Notes: generated by a model from the sequence alone, not told the origin. DNA of 64,000 bases from UBA6244 sp965140775 (GCA_965140775.1 OZ223471.1:3472001-3536000), one strand, 5' to 3'; positions 17,536 through 26,867 are shown, numbered from the stretch's first letter. Translations and numbers: made by a program.

Positions 17536-19419
17536 TTATTTGGTTAATTCAATGATTAAGGGAGATTTGGCCGGAATGGTAATTTCTTGTAAATGAGGAT
17601 ATGCGGTGCGATCGAGTACACTTTTCCCGGAAGTATAGCCGGCCAGGTTTTCGGCAAACCGGGCGGTATTCAACACCTGTTCCTTGTCTGAATTGTTCAG
17701 GATAACCATCACAGACGATTGGTCATTGTAACGAAAATACACATACACCCCGTTTTCGGGAATGTAATGGGTGAGTCTTCCGGTTTGAACCGCGGTGTTC
17801 GTTTTCCGCCAATGCAGTAGCTTTTTCATGAAATCGAAGGCCTTATTTTGGGCTTGAGTTCTTCCCTCGCGGGTAAAAGCATTGGCTGAATCAGCTATCC
17901 AGCCCCCCGGAAAATCCTTTCGGATATCACCATGACCTGAATGCTCCAATCCGGTCATCAGAATTTCAGTACCATAATATATCTGGGGGATACCGCGGGT
18001 GGTGAGCAACAGTGCCATGGCCAACCTGAACTTATTAAAATCTTCGTTTAATTTGGAGTAAATGCGGTCGCCATCGTGGTTGTCGGCGAATGTCACCAAA
18101 TTCATGGGGTTGGCATACACATAATCTTGTGCAATCAGCTCCCACAAACGTGCGGCACCCTTGTCCCATCCTTCCTTTTCGTTGAATGCGGAGGCAATGG
18201 CATACATCAACGGAAAATCGAATACATTGGTCAGGTTCGACTGATACCCATCTCGGTTGGTATGGTTGTTTTCCCAATAGGCCACTGCCTGTGGCTGACT
18301 TAACCAAACCTCGCCCACCACGTTGAAATCAGGATATTCCTCCAGCAAACGACTCATCCACTGCGACATGAAATCAGCGTAGGGATAAGGATAGGTGTCC
18401 TGACGGATGCCGTCCAACCCCAATGTTTCCACCCACCAGATACTGTTTTGAATGAGGTATTCGGCCAGCATGGGATTGTGTTGGTTGAGGTCGGCCATGC
18501 TATGATCGAACCACCCTTTCACCATCACATCGTAATCACGCCGGGAGGCATGGGGGTCGGAAACCACCGATCCGCGGTAGTTACTTCTGGTGAATTCCGG
18601 CCATTGGTTGTACCAATCCGGGGAGGGCAGGTCATCTTTCCAGAAGTAGTCCGTTCCCAAATGATTGAAAACCATGTCCATAATCACTTTCAGCCCTTTT
18701 GCATGGGCACGATTGACCAGATCGGCATATGCTTCATTGGTTCCATAACGGGCATCCACCTGATACAAATCGGTGATGGCGTAGCCATGATAAGAAAAAC
18801 CGGGCATATCGTTTTCGAGCAAGGGGTTGATCCAAAGGGCGGTAACTCCCAGTTCATTAAAATAATCGAGGTGGTCAACAATTCCTTTTATATCGCCTCC
18901 ATGTCGTCCGTTGGGATTGCTACGATCGGGCGTTTCCTTCATACCACTTACATGGTCGTTGGACGGGTCGCCATTGGCAAACCTGTCGGGCATCAGCAGA
19001 TAAATCACATCCGAGGCATCGAATCCTTGATAGCGTTCCGGATGCTCCTTCCGTTTTTTTAGTTCGTAGGCATAGGTGGCCATGGTTTGATCATCCTTTT
19101 GAAAAACAATTTCCATGGTACCGGGAATCACCTCCGGCGATATATTCATATTGATAAACAAGTAGTTGGGGCTTTCCACCAGAATAATCTCCCGGATTTT
19201 AACGCCGGGGTACGAAATCAAGGGTTTGGTTTGTGAAATATTTTGGCCATAGACCATCAGTTGCAATCCCGGATTTTTCATGCCTGCCCACCAATAAGGT
19301 GGATCGATTCGATTAAGTTCGATTTTTTGTGCCAGCAAACTGCCTTGAAAAAAGGACATGCCCACCAAAAAAACTATCATCATCCACCGAAAATTATGTC
19401 GGGGTATAAAAGGAATCAT
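17536..19419 (-). CDS. SusA-like GH13 neopullulanase/cyclomaltodextrinase
   Basis: The protein has 627 residues with a signal peptide (about 1-31), an N-terminal Ig-like domain (about 33-125) as in neopullulanases, and a GH13 barrel. Catalytic motifs are DMVFNH (D248), GIRQD with nucleophile D341, acid/base E370 in VVGEVW, and H448/D449 in FADNHD. Length and layout match periplasmic SusA (about 617 residues), which cuts imported maltooligosaccharides. It is the first gene of the operon; GH31 and lipoprotein GH13 genes follow. A divergent TreS-like gene lies 262 bases upstream. Confidence 0.9.
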   Translation of the reverse strand: MIPFIPRHNFRWMMIVFLVGMSFFQGSLLAQKIELNRIDPPYWWAGMKNPGLQLMVYGQNISQTKPLISYPGVKIREIILVESPNYLFINMNISPEVIPGTMEIVFQKDDQTMATYAYELKKRKEHPERYQGFDASDVIYLLMPDRFANGDPSNDHVSGMKETPDRSNPNGRHGGDIKGIVDHLDYFNELGVTALWINPLLENDMPGFSYHGYAITDLYQVDARYGTNEAYADLVNRAHAKGLKVIMDMVFNHLGTDYFWKDDLPSPDWYNQWPEFTRSNYRGSVVSDPHASRRDYDVMVKGWFDHSMADLNQHNPMLAEYLIQNSIWWVETLGLDGIRQDTYPYPYADFMSQWMSRLLEEYPDFNVVGEVWLSQPQAVAYWENNHTNRDGYQSNLTNVFDFPLMYAIASAFNEKEGWDKGAARLWELIAQDYVYANPMNLVTFADNHDGDRIYSKLNEDFNKFRLAMALLLTTRGIPQIYYGTEILMTGLEHSGHGDIRKDFPGGWIADSANAFTREGRTQAQNKAFDFMKKLLHWRKTNTAVQTGRLTHYIPENGVYVYFRYNDQSSVMVILNNSDKEQVLNTARFAENLAGYTSGKSVLDRTAYPHLQEITIPAKSPLIIELTK

Positions 19420-19444
19420 GTTATATTTTTATCGATCAAGTATC

Positions 19445-19452
19445 CAAAAATA
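19445..19452 (-). promoter_or_regulatory. Possible -7 element of the SusA-like operon
   Basis: The minus strand reads TATTTTTG, matching TAnnTTTG, about 25 bases before the ATG at 19419. No convincing -33 element is seen at 19-21 bases, so this is tentative. Confidence 0.35.
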
Positions 19453-19656
19453 AAGCAATAAACGTTACAGCACATAGGTGAGTAGAGTTGATAGCAAAAA
19501 AGACGCCATTTTCACGAAAAAAATAGTGGTTTTTGCATAGGAAAAAAGCCATGGTGCAAACGATTGATTTCACACAAAAAAAGGGGATAAAATTCTGGGC
19601 GAAAGCATTGTGTTGTATGGAATCCTTCCATTCGGTAAACGATAATGAAATCAGCT

Positions 19657-19664
19657 TATCTTTG
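19657..19664 (+). promoter_or_regulatory. Probable -7 element of the TreS-like gene
   Basis: TATCTTTG matches TAnnTTTG exactly and lies 17 bases before the ATG at 19682. The upstream -33 region has only a weak TTCG word. Confidence 0.45.
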
Positions 19665-19681
19665 CATAAAAAAGATAGAAG

Positions 19682-21412
19682 ATGTCGAACAAATCCACCC
19701 TTTTCAAGTACTGGCAAACGCTGTATCCCGAAACTTCCACCGATCGACTGGAAGCATTTTTATCCCAACTTACCCCCGGAGCCACCCAAAACGAGGTAAG
19801 CGATTGGTACAAAGATGCCACGGTATATGCCTTATATGTGGATTTATTCAACAAGAATTTTGAAGGCCTCATCGACAAACTGGACTACCTCCAGAATTTG
19901 GGTGTGAGCTGTTTGTGGTTGTTGCCCATATTGGATTCGCCCATGCGCGACGCCGGATTCGACATCAAAAACTACGACCGCATACGTCCCGACTTGCTAG
20001 GTTTACCAGAATCGTCAACCAAAGAAGAACGTGCCGAAGGTTTTAAAAAATTTCTGGATGCAGCTCACGAACGCGATATCCGCGTCATTTTCGATGTGGC
20101 CATCAACCACACTTCCGACCAGCATCCCTGGTTTCTGGCCTCTCAAAACACCCAACCAAACCCATATAGCGACTACTATATCTGGCGCGACGAGCCCAAC
20201 GAATATCTGGACGCACGGTTGTTGTTTAAAGGTATTGAGGATTCCAACTGGGAAAAGTTGGGCGACCGGTATTATTTTCACCGGTTTTTCAGTTTTCAAC
20301 CCGATCTCAACTACCGAAATCCGGAGGTATTGCTTGCCATGACCGAAAACCTGTTGTATTGGCAGCAAATGGGTGCCGACGGGTTCAGGGCCGACGCCAT
20401 TCCTTATCTGTGGAAAGAAGATGGCACCAGTTGCGAAAATCTGGACAACACCCATGTGATTGTTAAATTTTTCAGGGCGGTACTGGACTATGTGCAACCG
20501 GGAACCCTCATGCTAGCTGAGGCTTGTCAGAAACCCAAAGAGGTGGTAAAATACCTGGGTGCAGGCGATGAATGTCATGCCGCCTACCACTTTCCGTTGA
20601 TGCCCATGATGTTTAAAGCCATGGCCATGCAAAACGGAAATCCCATAAAATACACACTAAGTGAAGAGGTTACGCCGGAAATTCGTGAAGACAACCAATG
20701 GATGACCTTTTTGCGGGTACACGATGAGTTGAGTTTGGAACTGGTGTATGTTTCCGAAGAAGACCGGCAGTACATTCATTCCAACTACTGCCACGATCCC
20801 AAGTGGGATTTTCGTGTGGGTGAGGGTATTTCGGCACGCCTGTCGGAACTGATGCAACGCAACCCCGACAAAATCGCCCTGAGCTATTCGCTCATGCTTA
20901 CCCTTACCGGAACTCCGGTGGTATATTATGGTGATGAGTTTGGAAAATTGAACGACGAAAATTACTACAACGAACAAATACAGCTCACCGGCAAAGACGA
21001 CACCAGGTTTTTGGTACGTGGACGCATCGACTGGGAGGAACTCGACGTGGCTCTTGCCGACGAAAAAAGCTTTCATTCAACGGTTTACGCTTATATTCAC
21101 GACATGCTCAACGCACGTAAACTGCATAAGGCTTTTGGCCGTGGAAAAACGGAATTTTTATCCATGAAAGAAGTAAACGGAAACCAGCGTGATGAAATTC
21201 TCGCTTACACCCGTACGTATAAAGGTGAAAAATTACTTATCCTCAACAACCTGAGCGACAAAGAAATGAAACTAGCCAACCCCTATCCCGGTGTTGACAT
21301 GGCCGTATTGTATCCCAAGGGCATGCGTGTGGAAGACCCCGACAATGCCATTGTACTCGAGCCCTTCGGCTTTGTTTGGTTACTGGTACTCGACCAGTAC
21401 AATTTCCATTAA
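19682..21412 (+). CDS. GH13 trehalose synthase/maltose glucosyltransferase-like protein
   Basis: The protein has 576 residues, no signal peptide and is thus cytoplasmic. A short N-terminal extension precedes the TreS-like block WYKDATVYALYVDLF (about 42-56), LPILDSPMRDAGFDI and INHTSDQHPWF. Catalytic features are D138/H143, R236 and nucleophile D238 in GFRADAIPYLW, acid/base E280 in LMLAEA, and H347/D348 in RVHDEL. This pattern fits trehalose synthase-type enzymes that interconvert maltose and trehalose or use maltose as donor. No fused maltokinase is present. It is divergent from the SusA-like operon, so products of that operon may feed it. Its stop overlaps the convergent holA by 4 bases. 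Confidence 0.82.
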   Translation: MSNKSTLFKYWQTLYPETSTDRLEAFLSQLTPGATQNEVSDWYKDATVYALYVDLFNKNFEGLIDKLDYLQNLGVSCLWLLPILDSPMRDAGFDIKNYDRIRPDLLGLPESSTKEERAEGFKKFLDAAHERDIRVIFDVAINHTSDQHPWFLASQNTQPNPYSDYYIWRDEPNEYLDARLLFKGIEDSNWEKLGDRYYFHRFFSFQPDLNYRNPEVLLAMTENLLYWQQMGADGFRADAIPYLWKEDGTSCENLDNTHVIVKFFRAVLDYVQPGTLMLAEACQKPKEVVKYLGAGDECHAAYHFPLMPMMFKAMAMQNGNPIKYTLSEEVTPEIREDNQWMTFLRVHDELSLELVYVSEEDRQYIHSNYCHDPKWDFRVGEGISARLSELMQRNPDKIALSYSLMLTLTGTPVVYYGDEFGKLNDENYYNEQIQLTGKDDTRFLVRGRIDWEELDVALADEKSFHSTVYAYIHDMLNARKLHKAFGRGKTEFLSMKEVNGNQRDEILAYTRTYKGEKLLILNNLSDKEMKLANPYPGVDMAVLYPKGMRVEDPDNAIVLEPFGFVWLLVLDQYNFH

Positions 21413-22413
21413 TTGATGATTTGATAGATCAACACACGGAGGTCATCGTAACCCGACGAATCGCTGGTAAACAGCCCTTTGCTTTTTAAATCGAGCTGAC
21501 GAATGGCTGAAATGATTTTTTTTAGCTTAAGAGGCGGGAATACCCTTGATGCACTTGCATATTCAGGTAAACCGAAGGGCGGAATACCCAATTCGGAAGC
21601 AATCACGTTGGGTGGATTGCCTGCCAACTGCCCGTAAAGAAAAACCTTCATGAAATAATTGTGCAACATCACCGTCAACATTTGTATGGGGTTATCCTTG
21701 GGATTTGATTCAAAATAATTGACAATGCGTTGGGCTTTGAGCGCATCGCGTGCCACGAGTGCTTTTTCCAACTCAAAAATATTGAAGTCCTTGCTGATTC
21801 CAATGTTGTTTTCAATATCCTCCTCGGTAATTTCAGCGCCCCGGGGCAGGCTTATCATTAGCTTTTGGAGTTCATTGTTTACTTTTCCCAGGTCGTTCCC
21901 CAGGTATTCACTCATAAGCTGAAGCGCTTGTAATCTAATACCATAGCCCTTTTGACCCAAAACACCTTTGATGAAATCGGGCACTTTGTTTTCTTTCAAT
22001 TTGGCCGACTCAAACACCACACAGTTTTTGGAAGCAGACAGTTTTTTGTATAAGGTTTTGCGTTTGTCGAGTGTTTTGTGTTTGTGTGCCAAAATTAAAA
22101 TGGTGGTCTTGAGCGGATTGGCCACATAGGTTTCAATTTCATCCCACGATTTAAGCACCTGCGCTTCTTTCACGATAACCACCTGATAATCGCCCATCAT
22201 GGGAAACTGCCGTGCCAGGTCCACGATATTCTTGGCATCCACATCATAACCGTAAACCACCGATTGGTTAAAATCGCGCATGCTTTCATCCAATACACCA
22301 TCTTCCAGCAGTTCTGTCAGTTGATCGATAAACCACGGTTCTTCACCGTGAAAAAAATACACGGGTGCATAAATCTTGTTCCGTACATCGCGGACTATCT
22401 CTTCGTATTTCAA
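21409..22413 (-). CDS. holA: DNA polymerase III delta subunit HolA
   Basis: This is the clamp-loader delta subunit, 334 residues. An N-terminal AAA+-like fold opens with APVYFFHGEEPWFIDQL, a lid domain follows, and the C-terminal helical collar ends KSKGLFTSDSSGYDDLRVLI. The start is a TTG at 22413. No in-frame ATG exists near the conserved N terminus, and the gene begins 2 bases after the AMP nucleosidase stop, so translation is probably coupled. Its 3' end overlaps the TreS-like gene by 4 bases. Confidence 0.92.
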   Translation of the reverse strand: MKYEEIVRDVRNKIYAPVYFFHGEEPWFIDQLTELLEDGVLDESMRDFNQSVVYGYDVDAKNIVDLARQFPMMGDYQVVIVKEAQVLKSWDEIETYVANPLKTTILILAHKHKTLDKRKTLYKKLSASKNCVVFESAKLKENKVPDFIKGVLGQKGYGIRLQALQLMSEYLGNDLGKVNNELQKLMISLPRGAEITEEDIENNIGISKDFNIFELEKALVARDALKAQRIVNYFESNPKDNPIQMLTVMLHNYFMKVFLYGQLAGNPPNVIASELGIPPFGLPEYASASRVFPPLKLKKIISAIRQLDLKSKGLFTSDSSGYDDLRVLIYQIIN

Positions 22414-22415
22414 AA

Positions 22416-23186
22416 CTAGAATTTCAGGTGCTTCACGGTTACCCCTTTATTTATCAACTGTTTAAGCGACTCGATGCCGATTTTGATATGGTCTTCCACA
22501 TAGTTTTCGTTTACCTTTTTATCGCTTTCGATGGTTTTCACCCCTTCGGGAATCATGGGTTGGTCGGTTACAAGCAAGAGAGCGCCGGTGGGTATTTCGT
22601 TTACAAAGCCCACGGTAAAGATGGTGGCAGTTTCCATATCCACTGCCATGGAGCGAGTTTTTCGCAGGAGCTTTTTAAATTTTTCGTCGTGCTCCCACAC
22701 CCGTCGGTTGGTGGTATAAACCGTTCCTGTCCAGTAATCGCGTTTAAATTCACGTATGGTGGTTGAGATGGCTTTTTGCAGACTAAAAGCGGGCAGTGCC
22801 GGAACAATGGAGGGCATATAATCGTCGGAGGTACCATCACCGCGTATGGCGGCAATGGGCAGGATGAGATCGCCCACTTCATTTTTCCGCTTGATGCCAC
22901 CACATTTACCCAGAAACAGAACCGCTTTGGGTTCGATACCTGTTAGCAAATCCATGATAGTAGCAGCGTTGGCACTTCCAAAGCCGAAATTTATCATGGT
23001 GATGTCGCCGGCGGTGGCACAGGGCATGTTGCTGTTTTTATCCACGATTTCCACTCCATTCCATTGGGCAAACAATTCGAGGTATTGTTTAAAATTGGTC
23101 AGCAATATATAATTCCCAAACCCCTTGAGTGGCAGACCCGTATATCGGGGCAACCAGTTTTCTACAATTTCTTGCTTTTCTATCAT
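22416..23186 (-). CDS. amn: AMP nucleosidase (short Bacteroidota form)
   Basis: This 256-residue member of the nucleoside phosphorylase superfamily is thought to cleave AMP to adenine and ribose-5-phosphate. Visible signatures are the phosphorylase-type segments INFGFGSANAATIMDLL and VLFLGKCGGI, the acidic nucleoside-site block MAVDMETATIF, and the late TDQPMIPEGVK. It lacks the N-terminal domain of the enterobacterial enzyme. It is the first gene of the amn-holA pair and is divergent from the HsdR-N-like gene. Adenosine/MTA nucleosidase activity is a less likely alternative. Confidence 0.88.
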   Translation of the reverse strand: MIEKQEIVENWLPRYTGLPLKGFGNYILLTNFKQYLELFAQWNGVEIVDKNSNMPCATAGDITMINFGFGSANAATIMDLLTGIEPKAVLFLGKCGGIKRKNEVGDLILPIAAIRGDGTSDDYMPSIVPALPAFSLQKAISTTIREFKRDYWTGTVYTTNRRVWEHDEKFKKLLRKTRSMAVDMETATIFTVGFVNEIPTGALLLVTDQPMIPEGVKTIESDKKVNENYVEDHIKIGIESLKQLINKGVTVKHLKF

Positions 23187-23200
23187 AGCACACTTTTGGG

Positions 23201-23208
23201 CAAAATTA
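23201..23208 (-). promoter_or_regulatory. Probable -7 element of amn-holA
   Basis: The minus strand reads TAATTTTG, an exact TAnnTTTG, 15 bases before the amn ATG. The -33 region is weak. Confidence 0.45.
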
Positions 23209-23254
23209 CAATTTTTAAGCTAGTTTTACATCCGATTTTACGAATCCTAAAACC

Positions 23255-23710
23255 ATGTCGTCAGGCGAAAATAGTTTTAACATACGTACCAACACGCAGG
23301 GTCAGGAAGAAATTTTTGATTACTGGCGAAAAAAGTATGTGGTACTGACACCTGAAGAGTGGGTACGTCAACAGTTTCTTGCTTTTTTGGCCGAAAAAAA
23401 AGGTTATCCGCGCTCGTTGATGGCAGTGGAAAAAGCCGTTATCGTGAATCATATGGCCAAACGCTTCGACGCTGTGATCTACGATAATACGGGTAAGCCG
23501 GTTATGCTTCTGGAATTTAAGTCGCCCCGGGTAGCCCTTTCGCAAAAAACCATGGAGCAAGCCGCACGCTACAACATGCAGTTGAAGGTAGATTATCTGG
23601 TTATCAGTAATGGCTTGCAACAATACTGCTGTCGGCTTCAACATACCACACAAACCTTCGAGTTTTTAACCCAAATACCTACTTTTTCGGAACTCAATCA
23701 AGGACATTGA
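23255..23710 (+). CDS. HsdR N-terminal-like PD-(D/E)XK domain protein
   Basis: This 151-residue stand-alone domain resembles the N-terminal nuclease domain of type I restriction subunit R. The active-site pattern is D72 (FDAVIYD), then E87-x-K89 (LLEFKSP). It has no helicase part and no HsdM/HsdS neighbour, so it is not a restriction enzyme. In Bacteroidota such a gene is often found beside holA, which suggests a housekeeping DNA-repair or replication role that is not established. It is divergent from amn, with 68 bases between starts. Confidence 0.85.
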   Translation: MSSGENSFNIRTNTQGQEEIFDYWRKKYVVLTPEEWVRQQFLAFLAEKKGYPRSLMAVEKAVIVNHMAKRFDAVIYDNTGKPVMLLEFKSPRVALSQKTMEQAARYNMQLKVDYLVISNGLQQYCCRLQHTTQTFEFLTQIPTFSELNQGH

Positions 23711-23796
23711 ACATGGTTCCATTGTAATTCCTTGAAATATTGGGTTAAATTTGAAAATTATTCATACGATTTTCCAAGCTATTTCGTTAAATATAC

Positions 23797-23804
23797 TACT
23801 TTTG
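23797..23804 (+). promoter_or_regulatory. Probable -7 element for the 23.8-25.8 kb operon
   Basis: TACTTTTG matches TAnnTTTG 19 bases before the ATG at 23824. The -33 region is poor. Confidence 0.45.
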
Positions 23805-23823
23805 CTACCAAATTATTTTATCC

Positions 23824-24420
23824 ATGAAAAAGATTGTTCAAGTAATTTTAGCCATTGTCATTATCGGATTGGGATATCTGGTATTTGAAAGTGTAATGAA
23901 ACCTGTAAGGTTCAACAAAGAAAAAGCAAATCGTGAGAAGGTTGTGATTCAGAAACTGAAAGACATCCGGAATTCTCAGTTGATTTACAAACAGCTTACC
24001 GGAAGTTATGCCGACGGCTTTGATACCCTGATCAATTTTTTGAAAGTAGCTGAAATTCCTGTAGTTAAGATTATCGCCGATCCTACGGATACCACCTTTA
24101 CCAGAACCATTAACGACACCGTGGGTTATATCAATGTGGCCGATTCGCTGTTTGGAAAAATTAAAGGATTTTCGTTTGCCAACTTTAAAACCATTCCTTA
24201 CTCGGGTGGAATGTTGTTCGAAATGAAGGCTGATACTATTGAGAGAGGTGGTGTGGAAGTGCATGTATTTGAAGCCAAAGCTCCGTTTACCGCTTTCCTG
24301 AAAGGCATGGACGAACAAACCGTTTTTAACCTGATTTCCAAATATAATGACATCGACAAGTATCCCGGATTAAAAGTCGGTTCATTAACTGAACCCTCAA
24401 CCGACGGAAACTGGGAGTAA
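23824..24420 (+). CDS. Conserved membrane-anchored hypothetical protein
   Basis: The protein has 198 residues with one N-terminal transmembrane helix (about 4-23) and a soluble remainder with no catalytic motif I recognise. The segment NREKVVIQKLKDIRNSQLIYKQLTGSYADGFDTLI looks like a helical stretch followed by a small alpha/beta domain, reminiscent of the pilin-like 'read a time series' layout, but no prepilin cleavage site is seen. It is followed after 10 bases by the DUF3822-like gene and then rsmD, so it is the first gene of a three-gene operon. Function is unknown. Confidence 0.75.
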   Translation: MKKIVQVILAIVIIGLGYLVFESVMKPVRFNKEKANREKVVIQKLKDIRNSQLIYKQLTGSYADGFDTLINFLKVAEIPVVKIIADPTDTTFTRTINDTVGYINVADSLFGKIKGFSFANFKTIPYSGGMLFEMKADTIERGGVEVHVFEAKAPFTAFLKGMDEQTVFNLISKYNDIDKYPGLKVGSLTEPSTDGNWE

Positions 24421-24430
24421 TATATTCCCC

Positions 24431-25300
24431 ATGTCGCTGCGACTATCACCATATCTGAATCTCCTCGACAAATCTTTTAAGGAGTCGAATACAAGAAATT
24501 ATATACTGTCCGTGCAGGTGAGCTTGCACGGACTTGTTTTTTGTTTGTTCAATCCCGACAAGAACAAATTTATCGGGCTTCAGGCTTACCATTTCCCGCA
24601 GGTGGAAAGCTATGACCAGCTCCCCTCCATGTTTGGTCAAATCCTGAATCAGGAACCCTGGTTTGCTTATCCTTACAAGGAAGTAAATGTACTGATTGAA
24701 AACAGGTTTTCGACCCTGGTACCGCAACCGCTGTTTGATCCCAACCAAAAAAATCTGTACCTGGGATTTAACCAACCTTTTCAGGAAAATTCAAGAATCA
24801 ACTTCGACCAACTGAAAAACATCGGAGCCTTCATGGTGTATTATGCTTCTAATCCGTTGGTGGAAAAAATCAAGGATTTTTGGGCCAACGCGCGCATTTT
24901 GCATGCCTCCACCGCGCTCATCGAGGGGCTGTCGGCCAACTACAAAAACAAGTTCGACGAAAACACTTTGTTTATCAACGTGCTGAGCGACAGTTTCGAC
25001 TTGGTGTATTTCAACAACAAAAACCTGCAGTTTTACAACCAGTTTTTGTTTCATACCAAAGAAGATTTCATTTATTTCCTTCTGTTGAGCATCGAGCAAC
25101 TCTCATTGAATCCGGAGAAAGTCAACCTGATCATGATGGGGAATATCGACAAAACCAGTGCCCATTACGACATGATTTTCAGGTATATCAAGCATTTCAA
25201 GTTTATCGGCGACAACAAGAATTATCAATATTCCTATTTACTCGATCAGATAAACAAATACCACCATTACGTCCTTTTTAACACCTTGTTATGCGAATAG
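24431..25300 (+). CDS. DUF3822 family protein
   Basis: This 289-residue protein is recognised as the Bacteroidota DUF3822 family from its position directly before rsmD and from its layout. Two tandem ASKHA-like halves can be suspected: beta-rich openings NYILSVQVSLHGLVFCLFN near 18 and NTLFINVLSDSFDLVYFNN near 178. That would resemble a type II secretion GspL/PilM-like or actin-like fold, but no nucleotide-binding motif is clear. The gene overlaps the rsmD start by 10 bases, so the two are translationally coupled. Function is unknown. Confidence 0.75.
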   Translation: MSLRLSPYLNLLDKSFKESNTRNYILSVQVSLHGLVFCLFNPDKNKFIGLQAYHFPQVESYDQLPSMFGQILNQEPWFAYPYKEVNVLIENRFSTLVPQPLFDPNQKNLYLGFNQPFQENSRINFDQLKNIGAFMVYYASNPLVEKIKDFWANARILHASTALIEGLSANYKNKFDENTLFINVLSDSFDLVYFNNKNLQFYNQFLFHTKEDFIYFLLLSIEQLSLNPEKVNLIMMGNIDKTSAHYDMIFRYIKHFKFIGDNKNYQYSYLLDQINKYHHYVLFNTLLCE

Positions 25301-25830
25301 TTGGCGGAAAGTTTAAACGAAGAATCATTTCTCCACCAAAAAACCTACCTGTTCGCCCCACCACCGATCTGGCCAAGGAAAGTTTGTTTAACATCCTGGG
25401 AAACATCATAGATCTGGATGATAAAAAAGTGGTTGATCTGTTTAGCGGAACCGGCAATATCGCCTATGAATTTGTCAGCAGAGGAGCGGCAAGCGTGTTA
25501 TCGGTAGAAACCAACTTTCAATGTATCAAGTTTATACGTCAAACGGCGACCCAACTGGACATGCCGGAACTAACGGTTATTCAATCGGATGTGTTTCGGT
25601 TCCTGAAAGGCGGACACCAGGCCTTCGACGTGATATTTGCCGATCCCCCCTATGCTCTGGAGCATATTCCTGAGATTGCCACGTTGGTATTCGATAACAA
25701 GCGATTGAATCCAGGAGGATGGTTGATTATAGAACATCCCAAGTCGGTGGATTTTTCTGAAGCAGAACATTTTCATTCACATAGAAAGTACGGGAAGGTT
25801 AATTTTACTTTTTTCCACTTGGAGGAGTAA
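25291..25830 (+). CDS. rsmD: 16S rRNA (guanine966-N2)-methyltransferase RsmD
   Basis: This 179-residue SAM-dependent methyltransferase modifies G966 of 16S rRNA. Motif I is DLFSGTGN (49-56), the acidic SAM-ribose residue is E73 in SVETN, and the N-methyltransferase motif IV is DPPY (118-121). The N terminus MRIVGGKFKRRII is typical of RsmD. The ATG at 25291 lies inside the end of the DUF3822 gene. A 45-bp tandem repeat array follows downstream. Confidence 0.93.
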   Translation: MRIVGGKFKRRIISPPKNLPVRPTTDLAKESLFNILGNIIDLDDKKVVDLFSGTGNIAYEFVSRGAASVLSVETNFQCIKFIRQTATQLDMPELTVIQSDVFRFLKGGHQAFDVIFADPPYALEHIPEIATLVFDNKRLNPGGWLIIEHPKSVDFSEAEHFHSHRKYGKVNFTFFHLEE

Positions 25831-25894
25831 GAGTAGGTTTTGATGAAACTGAAGGTTTTCGGGATCACGGTGGTGGTTGGCTGGTGAGGGGGAG

Positions 25895-26150
25895 GTGTGT
25901 GTTTTGCACGCGAAGGCGCTAAGGGGCTCAAAGGGGGATATTTTATTTTGTTGCACGCGAAGGCGCTAAGGCGCGAAAGGGTTGGTGTTTTTTTTGCACG
26001 CGAAGGCGCCAAGGGGCGCAAAGGGGGATAATTTATTTTATTGCACGCGAAGGCGCGAAGGCGCAAAGGGGGATAATTTATTTTGTTGCACGCAAAGGCG
26101 CTAAGGCGCGAAGGGTTGGTGTTTTTTTTTGCACGCTAAGGCGCGAAGAG
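25895..26150. repeat. 45-bp tandem repeat array (GCACGCGAAGGCGC core)
   Basis: About six copies, at roughly 45-base spacing, start with TTGCACGCGAAGGCGC and continue with ctaaggcgcgaaaggg or variants, then a T-rich spacer. The period of 45 keeps a minus-strand frame open (25773-26066), which is an artefact. The array fills the space between rsmD and the convergent ssb gene. Confidence 0.85.
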
Positions 26151-26200
26151 AATAGGGGTGGAAAGTAGGTTTCTTTCGCACCCCATCTCAATCAAATAAA

Positions 26201-26542
26201 CTATTGGTCTTTTTTACCAAGCAGGAGTATTTCGGAGACCACTACCTCGGTCATGTAGTGCTTTTGATTGTCCTTGTCGGTCCAGTCGCTGTGGGTGAGT
26301 TTTCCTAGGATGCCTACTTCCTGGCCTTTTTTGAGGAATTTTTCGGCAATTTTGGCATTGTTGCCCCAGGCCACCACGTTGTGCCATTGGGTATCTTCTT
26401 TGCGCTCACCGTTTTTGTCGGTGTAGAAATCGTTGGTGGCAATGGAGAAGCGTGCCTTCACTTTGTTCTCACCAAAAGTGTTGATTTCAGGGTCGTTGCC
26501 CAGGCGTCCGATCAGTTGTACAGAATTTCTTAAAGATGACAT
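26201..26542 (-). CDS. ssb: Single-stranded DNA-binding protein, short form without acidic tail
   Basis: These 113 residues form one OB-fold. They start LRNSVQLIGRLGNDPEI and include ARFSIATND, DTQWHNVVAWG and LKKGQEVGILGKL. The usual Gly/Gln-rich linker and acidic DDDIPF-like tail that recruit partner proteins are missing; the protein ends LLLGKKDQ. It may be a secondary SSB used in competence, repair or by mobile DNA rather than the replication SSB. The ATG is at 26542. Confidence 0.9.
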   Translation of the reverse strand: MSSLRNSVQLIGRLGNDPEINTFGENKVKARFSIATNDFYTDKNGERKEDTQWHNVVAWGNNAKIAEKFLKKGQEVGILGKLTHSDWTDKDNQKHYMTEVVVSEILLLGKKDQ

Positions 26543-26588
26543 AGTAGTAATTATTAAATGAATAAAAGTGTATGAACAAATGATGGAG

Positions 26589-26596
26589 CAAAAATA
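26589..26596 (-). promoter_or_regulatory. Possible -7 element of ssb
   Basis: The minus strand reads TATTTTTG, fitting TAnnTTTG, 46 bases before the ssb ATG. No good -33 element is seen. The rest of 26543-26884 is AT-rich, with the doubled word aaacgttttt, and holds no gene. Confidence 0.35.
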
Positions 26597-26867
26597 TCAT
26601 GAGGTGATACAATTATTCGGTTAATAATCATTTACTTACGTATATAAACGTTTTTAAACGTTTTTAAATGGCATAGCTTATTGATTGTTTGCTATTTACA
26701 AGAACAACTTTTCTATCTGGCATTTATTATAAATGACTCAAAAAGCAGTAAATGGCGTGGAGATGCAATGAACAAATCGAATGATTCGCAACATTGGGTG
26801 AACTTTGGTTTATTGGCAGGGTATTAAACTGCTTGTAAGGAACCCATGTTCTGTTCAAAATAAATGC

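Noticed and set aside
23255..23710. Type I restriction system
   Set aside because: Only the N-terminal nuclease-like domain is present, without helicase, HsdM or HsdS, and the gene is a common holA neighbour.
25773..26066. Minus-strand ORF with repeated AFACNKI..PPL..LAPSRAK
   Set aside because: It is the translation of the 45-bp tandem repeat.
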